Below, piece after piece: positions 10,451 through 22,292 of a stretch of 64,000 nt of DNA. The translations under genes were made by a program, and so were the position numbers. This DNA comes from Mucidula mucida. Lineage: Eukaryota; Basidiomycota; Agaricomycetes; Agaricales; Physalacriaceae. A model generated the notes under the pieces. The model was not told where the DNA came from. It worked only from the letters and a program-made list of their open reading frames with translations, and did no database searches. The stretch lies in contig JADNYV010000164.1 of assembly GCA_015501055.1 (NCBI GenBank), positions 1 to 64,000 of the forward strand, read 5' to 3'. Numbering within the stretch: the first letter of the stretch is position 1; every line of letters starts with the position of its first letter.

Positions 10451-11690
10451 TCAGTTAGACATTGTTCCGTGGGCGCCATCTACGGGGCTCACATTCGATT
10501 CAACGATACGTTCCTCGATATCGGAGAGTACTGTATCATCAGAACTCCCCGGGCCTATGATCGACATTCTATCAATAAACTCGCCCTCTAGGAAGCGCGT
10601 CAATCGTTCGGATTCTTCCTTGAAGTCCTGCTCCGAAGCCTTGAGGCTGGCACGATCGAAATCTATGATGAAGACTTCGCCGCGTTCATTGCACATCGTA
10701 ATCCAAGAGCGAAGATCACGATGAAGGATACCCGCTGAATTATATCCTTAAGCATTTTCTTCAGAGACGACCTAACACGCTCTTCAGCGACTGGGTTTGA
10801 TTCTAGAGAACGACGTACTTCTCTGCGCCAGAGAACTTGATCTTCTTGTCACTGTCCATTCGTCGACCTACAGGTTTTCCAACGTCGTTCATAACAAGCG
10901 CCCCGATCCCACGAACATCGTCCTGGTAGTAGCCAAAGATGTAGGGGATCCCACGAACGCCAGCGTCTTGGATGTGACGGTACACATCGTATTCGTGGCG
11001 CAAGGACACAAGGTTGTCTTCAGTGGTCGCCACTTTGACCACCAATCGGCTGCATGGTAGATCATCGTAGCCCGCTCCCAAGATCGCTGTATATGCTCTT
11101 CCCGTGGCGCCGTGATTAATGGAAGACAGATCTTGGCTTTGTAGATGTCGGACCGCGGTTGGTCGGGTGAGAGGAGGACTTCTGGGGTTGGAGAGTTGTA
11201 GTCTCCGAAAAAAAGGTAGATGGCGAGTACAGGATGGGTTTTGAAATACTGATGTGTGCGCTGAAGTTCGATGATTCAGGATGTCGTGCGTGGAGATGAC
11301 TAGCAGACTTACAAGACGCAGATCATCAGAACCTTGACGAGCGCTCCTATAGAGACATTTATGACTACGTGGCAGTGACGGGCGAGATGTTGCTTGACGC
11401 TGTTTGAAAAATCACCAATAAACAGCTTACACAGGAAAGTCATAACTCACCGCGACGTGTCGAGAAGCCATTTTTACGGTACGTGCATGTTTACATGATC
11501 TTGCATCAATATCCTGGCCGCCACGTCTTTTTTCCGAACCGGAGGAGCCTTCATAAGCACTGGACTCATCCGGTGTTTTTGGCGCACTTGACGGTCGCAA
11601 ACGTTCAAAGGCGTCGTGAAATATGCACAGATGTATACCAAGCATGAGCTTACTCTAATACGATTCAAGTTCACCGACATCGACAATAGG
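10451..11690 (-). pseudogene. Kinase-like gene E, distant from A-D, frameshifted
   Basis: Minus-strand segments read, in order, SDIYKAKICLP near 11130, a glycine-loop-like NHGATGRAYTAILGAGYDD, RLVVKVATTEDN with the presumed ATP-binding lysine, EYDVYRHIQDAGVRGIPYIF, a hinge-like ALVMNDVGKPV, and, after a break, SAGILHRDLRSWIT followed by VFIIDFDRASLKASE. HRD is present, but the loop asparagine is Thr and DFG is DFD. Frame changes are needed near 11122 and 10735. The N-terminal exons, up to about 11690, are uncertain. A protein-kinase fold is clear; function is not. Confidence 0.6.
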
Positions 11691-11811
11691 CGTCAAGTAA
11701 AGCGTTTGGGTTTGCCTGTGGCGAATACCAATTCGGAGCAAATTTCCGCAGTCAAGGAAGATGACGGAAACATCAAGTCGGACAGCTTTATACCACGCCT
11801 GATGGCATACT

Positions 11812-12772
11812 TTAGTGCTCAACTATACAACGGTTCACTAGGCTCACCCTTTGAAGGAGCTCTCTAGCGCCTGGGGGATCTCGAGAAGGCGCTGGTCGAT
11901 TATCTTTCGGCTTGACGTGATTTGGCGCCGAGTATTTGAAAGATTTCGATGCGTCGGTAACCCCAGGGCGCGGGTCGTAATTTTGTGGTCTCGGTGAAGT
12001 ACGAAGTGTGGATGTCGTTGAAGGAGCGATGTCGGGTAAGTGCCATAACGAGTTTTCAGCATCCGGAGGACGTATAGCGCTGGGTATCGGTGGGTGTCCC
12101 GCAGGGTACGAATTGACGACCCAAGGGAAGCCGACCACTTGATTGCCCGCACCAGGAAGGGGAACAAGCTCATCTATTTGCTCCAGACACCATTCACCAT
12201 TCGGGCAGAGAAGTATTGCCAATGCGAATACCGGAAACTGATCCATGAGGGGTTGAACTCGGTCCTGCGAAGAAGTCGGCGAGATCTTTTTCGGCGAAAT
12301 CCATCATTTTGAGAATGAAATCCTCGTCGTGAAAGGGCGCGTTGTAGTTAGTGTGCGGATATGGGTTTGGCCGCCAGCCAACGATCCGGGCCTTGTAGGG
12401 GTCATCTGGGTGTATAAGGATGCCAGAGACAAGGTGCAGCGATGCCGAAGCCATTCCAGTCGCGTAGGGCTTTCGGACATTGTCTACTCTGTAGTTGTTG
12501 TTCCTTTTTGGATACGGCATGCGGGAGAAATTGTACGTCGCATCTTTGAAAGCAATTTGAGCTCGGAAAGGGAAGAGGGTATCGACGGAGTGAAAGATAT
12601 CTTTGATGAGGGACGGCGGTACAAAAATACGCTTCAAGATCAAATGTTCGTCCAGGTGCGTATTAGGAAAATGTAAGAAAGATTCTGGTTGAGGATAGCC
12701 TGGATCACGGAGGTAATAAGGAGGTGGAACGAAGCCGAAGAATTGTTTTGCGTAGCGCTCTTTGGGTGGCAT
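11812..12772 (-). CDS. Hypothetical protein H, probable single frameshift
   Basis: From the ATG at 12772 a 192-codon frame (MPPKERYAKQFFGFVPPPYY...) shows normal coding character through DFAEKDLADFFA, then coding shifts frame near 12268 and continues as DRVQPLMDQFPVFALAILL...CLEQIDELVPLPG to about 11812. No GT donor lies near the change, so a one-base deletion or sequencing error fits better than an intron. Proline is common in both halves. I recognise no domain, signal peptide or membrane segment. Confidence 0.5.
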
Positions 12773-12805
12773 CCTGTGAATGTGGCGGGAAGTGGTTAAG
12801 GGGTT

Positions 12806-14185
12806 CTATAGGTGCCGGTGATGGTCATCAACAGTCACAATAAGACCATTCACCCGATTTGGTACACAGAGACTCTCAGCCCAGGCTTGATTGGAGGCAA
12901 ACCTAACCCGGAGTGGCCAGGTCGACTGGCGTACAGGATCGACACTGGAAGACATTAAATGTGCCCTGTTGGCCCATGAACGTAGAGAGGAAACGTGATC
13001 GTGCCATGAGAGTTGTTTGACCGTGTATGGCTCGCCGTCTTGACCACGTATAACGATCTCGTCTCCAACACCGGTGAGGGTTAGCGGCCATCGCTCCACA
13101 ACGTCTCTCTTCGTCGAGATCGACTTCGCTATTGACTCTGGCAACGAGGTTACCCACACGGTCGTCTGTTTTCACAAGCCTTGTATGTCTCAGGTAAAAT
13201 TTCTCCTAGCACGGACTATTGTATATCCTCACCGCACGACTAACTTCTTCACTGATGATGAGCGGATACCGACGCGACTTTGCAGACCGAGCGATGATCG
13301 CGTCAAGATCGAGTACATATCCGAATATCTTGCTACCCCCAGCGGAGAAGAAAGCCGAGACTCTAGAGCCTATCTCTATTACGCCACATGACTCGTACGT
13401 AAATGAGTACTCTGCAAATCGATGAATTGTATTTTCTTCTACCTCTTCTTCGTCTTCCCACCCCTCCAAATACGCACGTATTGAGGAGGTATATCGCTGG
13501 AAGGCGTCGAGCGCAGCTACAACTATTCTTGCAGTAACGGCGTGTCAGGTGTACGGGCCCAGTATTGTGATAGAAGGGATCCTGCGGCATCAGGTGTCAG
13601 GTGATGTCCGCAGAGCCACTGTAACGATCCGCGCAAGGGGCAACGTGGAACCTCTTTAAGAGTCGGTGGGAGAAGGAGCACGCGATGCCGTGGAAGAGCA
13701 CGGGCGCGCATTCGCGAGATTGAGACAGGCAGGGCATCTGACGAGTAGTCCAGGTCGATTTCCCAAGATAGTTGGCGCGATGCCGCCTGCATCAACAAAA
13801 GTCAGGAAGAAATAACTCGGCCAGAAAACAACGAACCAGTATCCCGCTCCAAGCATTGGACGCTCCACGAATTTGTCGAGCCGCTGTCATCATCGTGTGG
13901 GCATCCCAAAATGTTGATATGATAGTCGTCATCGCGCAGCGCGACGTGTCCTCCCGAGTAATCCCGCTGGATACCGAAGACTACATGTAAGTGCACTGCC
14001 GTGTAGGGTGACCGTCCAGCAGCATCAAACAGTAAGGACAGCAGGGATGCAGGATTCTCAGGGAAATGAGGACGTGCAGATTGGAAAACGCACCAGAAGC
14101 GCCTCTCAGCGCCGTCCAAGATATCTCCGTGGTCGTCATTGTCGTTGTCAGAACAGATCGCCATTTGAGCAGCGTCGGCGTGCAT
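12806..14185 (-). CDS. Hypothetical multi-exon protein I
   Basis: The first exon frame starts at about 14185 (MHADAAQMAICSDNDNDDHG). Later exon pieces include ILGCPHDDDSGSTNSW, a WEIDLDYSSDALPVSISRMR stretch and RIVVAALDAFQRYTSS leading into EGWEDEEEVEENTIHRFAEY. The last junction is well supported: a donor gtgagg after the Ser-Arg-Ala codons and an acceptor at aaaacag restore the frame into TTVWVTSLPESIAKS, which runs to a stop at 12806. Middle splice sites are unresolved. No family recognised; no kinase motif seen. Confidence 0.4.
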
Positions 14186-14575
14186 CGCAAATGGTTGTCC
14201 GGTGAGTGAAGCGGCGGTGCAGGGGGGCGACTCGGTGTTGGATTATTTTTTGGATGGAGAGCCCAGCGATCTTCGTTTCTGTTGACGTTTTGATTAGCAG
14301 GCTACAAACCTTTTGATTGGAGAACGCACTAGGCTACAGCTGTCCATAAAGCAGGTATATCAGACAGACAATTCCCATTGGCGAGCAGAAGCCATAGCGC
14401 TATTCTGGTAGTCATACAGGCGTAATACGGATGCACGTCGTGTGGCCAGCCGTTGTCTTCGTCACGGAATAGATCAAGCCGATATAGGCTGAAAATAACA
14501 TGCGCAAACAACTTTGACATCGCTCTTTTCTTTCGCGTAGGTTTCCGCTCCGGAAGTATCTTTCCCCCCGTCGAC

Positions 14576-15791
14576 ATGCCCGCTACGTCCTGCCCTGGAT
14601 ACAAGCTATACTCCCACATTCCTACCGCTCTTATGACGGAGTCTCACGACCGCGACTATCTAGAGAGGAAATATAACGCTGCACGCAAACATCGCATAAC
14701 TCCCAGGTGGTCGTTCACCGAAGTCATCGAGAAACTCCCAATAGAGCCGACTCCCAATAAGCGCCCCATCCCGTCTTTTGCTCTAGATGGTGGCCAATAT
14801 TGTTTTCGACCGATTAGCGCTCCCAAGCCAGCGTCATTTGCGGAGTCTCAAAGCGCCCCGATGTCCCAAGTCTGGGTAGCGAAGGTCTTCAAAGCCAATG
14901 GCGGCACCACCGTCCAGCAAAGCCAGCCCGAGCGTGTCATCTTGAAGATTCTCCAGCCCTCCATGTGCCCGTTACCCGATGGCAGAGGGATTCGTCTGGG
15001 ATCACCTGCGCATCAATTGGCTTACTCTGAAGAGATTCTGTATAAGCATCTGCTGCCATTACAGGGCTCTCAAATTCCCTACTACTTCGGCACGTTCCTA
15101 GTAACTTATTATTGCAGTGCACTTTTCGTCGACTGACTCCTCGACTTAGGTGACTCTTCCAAACGGAGAAGATGCCTACGTTCTCATCCTGGAATACATT
15201 GAGGGCGAGGTGCTTGAAGAATGGGTCGATGAATATGACACGAACGACACCCACGCACGCGAACTACTACTTCCCGTTATGGTACGTTATACCACGACTT
15301 ACCCTCAGTCGTTGAATGTCTTTCAGATTCACTCCATCATCGATACCTTTCGCGCCATCCATGGAGCTTGCGTAGTACATACAGATATGGACATGGACTT
15401 CACCAACATTATTGTTCGTCCCGACGGAACAGTTGTTATCATTGATTTCGCACAATGCGCGCTCCTGAAAACTCCAGCAGAGACAGAAACACTGGTTCGT
15501 AAGAGGGTGCGCGGCAGTGACAACCAAGCTTACCCTTGCGTCCGCGCGCTCTTGTGGTGCTGTCTGCGCAATGCGGGGGAACCGGCTAGAGCTAGGCTGG
15601 AGGATTGGGCGAATACTCCAGGAAATATACCCTCTGAGGTCATGTATCCAAACGGACCACCCAGGCCCGTTGACAGTGACGAAGAGGGCGACAATGAAGA
15701 GAGCGATGACGAGGAGAGCGACGAGGAAGAGAGCGACGAAGATTCTTCTTCTTCTTACAAAAGCGATGTGACGGAATCTGATGAAGATTGA
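14576..15791 (+). CDS. Kinase-like protein, subfamily A copy 2
   Basis: Exons 14576-15100, 15150-15281 and 15327-15791 give 373 residues starting MPATSCPGYKLYSH. Motifs are RVILKILQPS, the hinge-like LILEYIEGEVLEEW, the altered catalytic loop HTDMDMDFTN, and IIDFAQC for DFG. The tail is long and acidic (EESDDEESDEEESDED), ending SYKSDVTESDED. Intron 2 (45 nt) keeps the frame and has no stop, unlike the other A copies whose intron 2 ends in an in-frame TAG; its retention would add 15 residues. The copy is intact. Catalysis is doubtful because of the motif changes; role unknown. Confidence 0.8.
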
Positions 15792-16505
15792 GGATTCGGT
15801 GCATCCTTCGTTACCTGTTCTGTATCGTACTACTTTTAATAAGGAAAGCAATTTACAGCGCTGGTTGTACTGCTCAAAACGTCATAACACGCTTTCCTAA
15901 GCAAGTCAAACCGTTGGGAGGAAATCAGAAGGCGAATGAAGAAGGCTTGAGACGGCACCAAATTTCAATGTCGCTTGAAGTCTTTGCGTCCGTCTGTGCT
16001 ACCAACGTAAACGCATCGCGTATGCTCGTGACTCAACAACTTCGGAAACTATATCGTAAATGGAGAGTGTTCGCCATGTACTACGGGGTACGATATCATC
16101 ATCCGCTTACGACCTGGACGCGACTGATACTTCATGTAGATTGAACCGTGGGGAGAGGCTGTACAACTTCTTCGGCGCGTTTCCTCCAGACGTAGGAGAC
16201 ACGGCGGATTATGTCGGGGGGATTGGCCATAATGGTATACAGATGGCACAAACTCAGGCTGGTCTGAATCGGCTTTTGTGAGTCCTCAATTAAGCTACGA
16301 TTCTGGTAGCTTACGTTCACACACTGGCAGCTTTGACAATTTCAATGGTAACGGATCTTGTCATGCTAGTACCGGGGAGTGAGGTCCTTCCCATCGGCCT
16401 GGTCAGGCGGCGACATATCCTTAAAACATATACCGCTACTTAGAATCTTAGACGGATCGCTATTCACTAGACGTTTGATTCCCTATTTCACTTCAATGCA
16501 TAACA
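15792..16505. other. 3' flank of A2, no gene seen
   Basis: The first 100 bases resemble the 3' flanks of other A copies (a GTACTACTTTT-like stretch). The rest holds only short overlapping frames on both strands with no family signal. Confidence 0.6.
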
Positions 16506-18347
16506 TCATTCATAGCTGCATGTCGACTGTTCCGAATCAAAGAAACAGACCCCGTTGGTAGTAACCGTCATGCTTGGAAACGGTACTTTCCAAGACACCC
16601 AAAGAACGTCTTTCGGATACTCCTGAAGACATTTGTCGTCGACGTGATACACTTGAACGGGCAAGTGTTCCTCTGTGAAATCGATAGCGAGTCGTATTTC
16701 CTGGAGCTCGAGTTCGGGATGACGTTTAAGATATTCCACCCGGCGTTCCGCTATCGCAGTCCTTCGAGGACTGCTGAAGACTTCGTATCGGACGAGATGC
16801 TCGATTACAGCAACTTGATAACTGCCCTCCAGGAACGCGATGGAGGAACCGACTGAGGACGTGCTAGTTAGTCTTCTAACGGAGAGCACGCCAAGGTACT
16901 TACATCGGTAGGAATTACTCCTAGAGCTATCTCGACACTTGCTTCGATGTGAGAGCCAGTCAGCTTTCTGACAGATGCGTGAGCAATAGAAGTCATTCGT
17001 GCAATTACTGCACGAGTACAAGCAATAACTTCTTTGACACTGTATGGTGGTTGAAGGTCAAGTAAAACCTTATCAAGATTGAAAAAGACACTACCTGAGA
17101 GAACGAGCACAAGCGGAACTATCAGACATCGAGGTGTGTCATGACACTTCTTCTTGCAAGAAGAAGTATATAAGCATGGCAAGCTTCTTCCGGGACCAGG
17201 CTTGGATCGATGCAAGTCGCTTTTAGAACCTGGTCTATGCGTCAAAAGATGTATGGGTCGATGCACTTCATAGAGAGTGTTGTGAACACTTTAAACATGC
17301 ACATCGAGAGGCCATAGGTAACCGGATTCGGCGGTAGCAGCAAGCTTTCGAGTACAGTACGGTTGAATGGTAGGTTCCGATCCGATTCGTTGAGTCCTAG
17401 ATTGAGATAGGTCGCACAAATACGGGGTATGTCCTCCAAGCTAGGAGGAGGATGACGAGCTAGGTAGCACAAGAGTTTGAGGACGGTAGTCATAGTTCCA
17501 TGGTGAAATAACACCACGCGGAACATGGCAGGGGCAGAAGCCGTGATCACCAGAAATTGGAGTGTCGCCACAACTGTTGTCATATCCTTCCGACGAGCAG
17601 CGCGAAGGATAGATTTGACTCGATGAGAGCAGGACACGGCCATGTCTTCGGGATTAGACTGAAAAAGGGAAACATATTGTTTGCTGGAGCCCTCAGCCTT
17701 TTTGTCCATGTGCATTGGCGTCGCCAGACATTGGTTCATGCTGCAGTGTGCCCCGGCGCCGTATGATTCAACACGACTAAAGATCTTTATCCACGACTTC
17801 AGCATGGAATTGAGCACGAGATCAGACATAAGTGTCTTGTAGAACCCTCCTTTCGAATCCATGACGGGGTTGGTCATGTCGCCAATGATCAAGGACAGCG
17901 GCTCGAGTATAGCGGGGATGTATTCGGGAAGCGTGAGGTCGTTGAGATCAGACGAGAACTCGGAAAAGAATCTCGCAGCGTAGTCGACTATGACAGGCCA
18001 TAGATCGGATACACGGCGGCGGACGGACAAGCCACCTTCTCGACTCATATACATGTAGTCCTTGAGTCCTCGAAGACAAGCTGCTTCAACGTTAAGCTCT
18101 GTAGGCTCGAGGGATAGAAGTAGCACGTCTGGTGAAGCGGCACGGCGAAGCCAGAACGAGATGATCTCCGCAAGGTGCGAAAAGTAAGCTGTATGTCGAA
18201 TCACAATGCCCGTTGCACGAGGTATAGCATCAAGCGCTTCAGAAGGAGAAGAAAGCGCAGCTCTCTTTGAATCATGAAGATACATACTCATGGAGAGTAC
18301 CCCACACGTACCTTGAGCGCTTCGATGTTGAGGGAACCCGTCTGCAT
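16506..18347 (-). pseudogene. Family F copy 1: helical-repeat protein with C-terminal MYND zinc finger (possible nonsense)
   Basis: A short exon 18312-18347 (MQTGSLNIEALK) joins in phase 0 to exon 2, starting at 18264, a long leucine-rich stretch of the armadillo/HEAT-like kind. At 17242-17244 the frame meets TGA where copy F3 has CGA (Arg), then continues open for about 40 codons. A later exon beginning near 17048 reads CQRSYCLYSCSNCTNDFYC...CQKADWLSHRSKC, a good MYND zinc finger (a protein-interaction module), followed by a C-terminal domain to 16506. The junction before MYND is not fully resolved. One nonsense mutation or base error separates it from an intact gene. Confidence 0.6.
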
Positions 18348-18815
18348 GGGAGGCTTTGGTTCGGGATGGAGGTCAGAAGGTGGTGCAAGGTGAGAGTGGC
18401 TCCATGAGGGTCGGCGATGAGCTCTATATATCCTGTCGTGATGCACAGCACCTTGTCCTCTAATAACAATTAGACACAATAAATACCTTTGTTCCTATTG
18501 TGATTGCGCTGGTTCGAAGGTGTTATTGCCGACGACCTTTGATGGGGCGGAGGTCGGCCCGAATGACCGAGCCTTGACTCTCTCTCCTCACGCTTGATTA
18601 CTGCCCATTTCAGCTAAAGACATACAAGAAAGAAATGGGGCTTTGCTGCATTGTAAATGCAGGGCGCGTCGGCGGAGACGACGGGACGGTGAGCCGCAAT
18701 GGAAGCTTCCTTCTGTTGATGCAGTATATCCTTTCCTAATGGGAACGATGCGTGTGAGATTGTTTCTTCATACTCCATTAGTATTCAGCGTTCTCCCTAA
18801 GTTGTTGAGTAAAAA

Positions 18816-20045
18816 TCAGTCTATATCTAAATATCTACGCGCCCTCAATGTCTTCATCGCCTCGTATTCGTTCCTTTCCGTCTCTGGACCCTCATCCGAG
18901 ATATCGTAGTTGAAGAAAAACGCTGCCAGGACCATTTCCAGCATACCGCGCCCCCGCAACCATCTACCGACCATTCGTTTATGAGCGTCGCAACATTCGG
19001 TAACATGCCAAAGTAATCGACATGTGTCCCAGTCCGACAAGCCCTTCATTGATTCGCCCTCTCTGAGTGTATCTTCGGGAATTGCCGTTTGAAAATCAAC
19101 AAAGACCACACCTGCACCAGAGTCCGTGAGGAGTACGTGATCTGGGTCATCGAGATCACGGTGAATAACACCGTTATCGTGAAGTATGGTGATCGCTTTC
19201 AGTAACCGTGGAAGCTAAGGGGTATAAGAATACATGACAAGTTCATCGTACGCTGGACTGACCATTGGTGCACGCTTTATGAAATAATCTGTCAGAACCG
19301 CAGATGGGATAGGTGGCTCAGGATGAGCGTTCTCCGACATCCATGCACCGAGTGTGCGACCTTCAATGTATTCAGTGATGAGGATGTATGCGTCCTCGTC
19401 GTTTGGCATCTTGATCTGTTGTACCATGTGAGATTTTCATCTCTCTACCCAACGCACAACGACACACCTGATGAACCCATAACAGTAAGGAATGACTCCC
19501 CCTTGAAGGCGTTGAAGTTTTTCGGCCACGAGGTAGTCGTGGGCGACGAAAGTGATAGCATGGGAAAGGTGGACTTTAGAAATGTCCTGCTTAGGGTCAG
19601 AGGTATCTGGGATAAACATATTGGACTCTTGAGCAATCTTCAGCACGACGCGTCCCACAGAAGTCTGAGAGTCCGGGTCGCTGATCCCAACCACATCAGC
19701 AAGCCAGGTATGCGGCTTTACATGCTTCTCGTCTCCCAGAGGCCGCACAAGGACCAACATCCCGTCAAGCGTTCTCTCACTTCGATTGGCGTTTAATCGT
19801 AGAAGTGGGGGAGGCAGGCGAAACCCTGTAGCGACGTCCTCTGGAGAAGGGCACCCCTTCAAAGGCAACGTCACTACTGACTCGAGGCGCAATGACTCCT
19901 CCAGCGGACAAAATAGGTCCTGGCGCTGCTGGTAATCCCGCCATTTCTGACAGTCGCGGAGCAAGTCCTGGTACGATTGATATACAATGTCCGGGGAACA
20001 CATCATTTCATTGATGGTGGCGGTAGAAAGTAAAGAGGAAGGCAT
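18816..20045 (-). pseudogene. Kinase-like protein, subfamily D copy 1 (one-base frameshift)
   Basis: Minus-strand exons are 19468-20045, 19263-19415 and 18816-19214. Exon 1 starts MPSSLLSTATINEMM and contains GRVVLKIAQES with the presumed ATP-binding lysine. Exon 2 has KMPNDEDAYILITEYIEG, the hinge. Exon 3 has VIHRDLDDPDHVLL and VFVDFQTA. HRD is kept, the loop asparagine is Asp, and DFG is DFQ. Relative to D4 (TACGGGCTTCATCAG) the end of exon 1 reads TATGGGTTCATCAG, one base short, which breaks the frame at intron 1. Exons 2 and 3 are open. A TATA box lies 51 nt before the ATG. Confidence 0.75.
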
Positions 20046-20095
20046 GGTGAGTCGTTCAGAACGAGGAGGATGAGGCTGGATTGGGTGTGGACGTA

Positions 20096-20104
20096 GTTTT
20101 TATA
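20096..20104 (-). promoter_or_regulatory. TATA box of D1
   Basis: TATAAAAAC on the minus strand, 51 nt before the D1 ATG. D3 and D4 carry the same element (for D4 at 45371-45378); D2 has the weaker TATGAAAAG. Confidence 0.55.
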
Positions 20105-20291
20105 CTTCTCGGGTAGCGGAGCTTCAACCTGAAACAGAAGCTACGCGCTGCATCAGCCATCAGTCAAGAAACAAGGAGGCTGACTGTACAGTGTACACAC
20201 GATGCACTCGAGGGCCGGCCAAGACACTCCCGAGGACTATAAAAGCAACAGGAATCTGAGGGCTTTCCCTCCCCTTCCAGGAGGCACATAA

Positions 20292-21325
20292 TCATATCAA
20301 CTTGCCTGGAGCAGACACGGCGGAAGGAAGCGAAAGAAATTTTACCGCAAAAATCAGAGTGTGAGCCCCATTTTCATTTTTGGCTGTCGGACCTTGTAAA
20401 GACAGCCTCGGCGTGGCGCAGATCTGGAGACGCATCAGAGATTGTTGAGGGGTTCTGAATACGAACGGGGGTGCCACGGCCTCTGTGACCCATACGTTAC
20501 CGCCACCTACAGGACTGACTCGAAGTTGAGGTACGAGGTGGAGGGTCTCACCTGAGAATAGCATCGAATGGAGTGAGTAGACGCTATGAATGCAGGTCTG
20601 CTTGTGATCGCGACATGACTCCGACAACGCGTCGACACGATGCCACAGGTGGATGGCTTTCCAAAATGACCTTTGAAGGCTGCCTGGGTTTGATGTGCGC
20701 GCTTAAACACGAATGCAAGAGCGCGATTCAGGGGATAATACGAGAACGTGTTTGAGTCATTTTTGTAATAGTACATACACGCGTACCATTCTCGATCTAA
20801 CTCTGTCGGCACCATAACGCACACTTTCGTCGCTTACATTCCAGGTAGATCAACGCCATTGTTGAGCCTCCAACATGCGTGTCAAGCTGTGCCATCGCTA
20901 CAAGAGTAGAACATCAGTTTCTTGCACGTCAATGAAGGCATACATGTATCAAACGTAGACATAGTGCGCGCACCGACAGCGCGCCTCGCGACATGGCTGT
21001 GCCGAGGAAGAAAGGGAGAAGTCTCACCCTCATACCGATAGGCAAAGAGACGAGAGCGCATTTCCCAACACCAAATCTATGGCATCCGTAGAGCGCGATT
21101 CGGTAGACGTCCATAGAACTAGACAGGTAGTGGATTTTTGGAGAGAAGGGATGGATGCTAGGCCCCTTGCATCGGGCGTTGAACCTATTCCAGACGGGTT
21201 CGGAGACGGTAATGGGCCATGACGATGAGACGGTGCTGATAAACACGGACAGGCAGGACGTGTGAAGGGACAGTAGATCGCGTCTGGAACACTAGTCGTC
21301 CGAGTTTCGTAGAGTCCATAGCGCG
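20292..21325 (-). CDS. Hypothetical multi-exon protein K
   Basis: Minus-strand coding-like segments include MDSTKLGRLVFQTRSTVPSH near 21325, VSEPVWNRFNARCKGPSIHP, SSSMDVYRIALYGCHRFGVG with a donor gtgaga after PIGM, MAQLDTHVGGSTMALIYLE with a donor gtaagc near 20835, LDREWYACMYYYKNDSNTFS to about 20550, and a last frame ending near 20292. Several junctions need frame changes I could not place. No domain recognised. It separates D1 from F2/D2. Confidence 0.3.
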
Positions 21326-21960
21326 TGTTTTTTGCCTGTATTAGCTGCAGTCAGAGAAAGGAATACAGCACGTAGCGAACGAACTGGAGTACGTTAATAT
21401 GATACGTAGGCGCCCTTATCACGACAAGCACCTCCTGCAAGGATAAGGGCGGATATGGCCGTTAAATAGCAAGTGTAGTAGCATTTGGAATTTACTGTTC
21501 GGAGGACCTGCGCTGGATCGGTATAATGTGAATGCCGCTTGTTGACGGTCCAGCGAGAATGCGGAAAGAATGGCGACCGCGGTGGGTTTAAGCGCGGTCG
21601 TTTCAAATGAAGCAGTGAGCAGGCGCGCGCCTGTCGAAATTTTTATGAGAAGGGTACAAGCCTGCGGATGTGTAAACGCACGAGGCTACTGTCTTCGGCG
21701 GCAAGCATAGCGCTACAATCCCTCGACGCAGTCTTGGTAGACGTCCTCAGCCGAATCTGGGGATCAGGAGGGTATAAGGCTATCAATCCAGAAACGCACC
21801 ATTGGCCGAAAAAGTATTTCCGCGACTTCGCGCTATTAGTACAGTGCTGGTGGGATTGGTGTCCGGGGTGTTTCGCCATGAAATACCACTGAGGTAGTGG
21901 TAGAAGGGAACATGTCTCAAATCAACAGGCGCAAACAACCGCGCCTTTGTGGAGATAGAA
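21326..21960. other. Intergenic, no supported gene
   Basis: Only short overlapping frames are present, with no repeat of other parts of the window that I can see. The family F fragment begins at its right edge. Confidence 0.5.
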
Positions 21961-22145
21961 TGAAGAAGGGAAACATATTGTTCGCTGGTGCCCTCAGCCT
22001 TCTTGTCCATGTGCATTGGCGTCGCCAGACATCGGTTCCTGCTGCAGTGTGCCCCGGCGCCGTATGATCAACACGACTAAAGATCTTGATCCACGACTTC
22101 AGCATGGCATTGAGCACGAGATCAGACATGAGTGTCTTGTAGAAG
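21961..22145 (-). pseudogene. Family F copy 2, internal fragment
   Basis: About 185 bp match F1 around 17665-17850, covering the MSDLVLNxMLKSWIKIFSRV segment and the MHMDKKAEG segment downstream. Small indels put the two parts in different frames. The fragment ends where the 3' flank of D2 begins (GACGGGACGGTGAGCCGC), so most of F2 was deleted between D2 and this remnant. Confidence 0.8.
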
Positions 22146-22292
22146 CGGCGGACACGACGGGACGGTGAGCCGCAATGGAAGCTTCCCTCTGTTTATGCAA
22201 GTATATCCTTTCCTAGTGGGAACGATGCGTGTGAGATTGTTTCATCATACTCCATTAGTATTCAGCGTTCTCCCTAAGGTGTTGAGTACAAA

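Noticed and set aside
14329..14619. 96-codon minus-strand frame upstream of A2
   Set aside because: It overlaps the A2 leader and start codon in antisense and shows no family signal.
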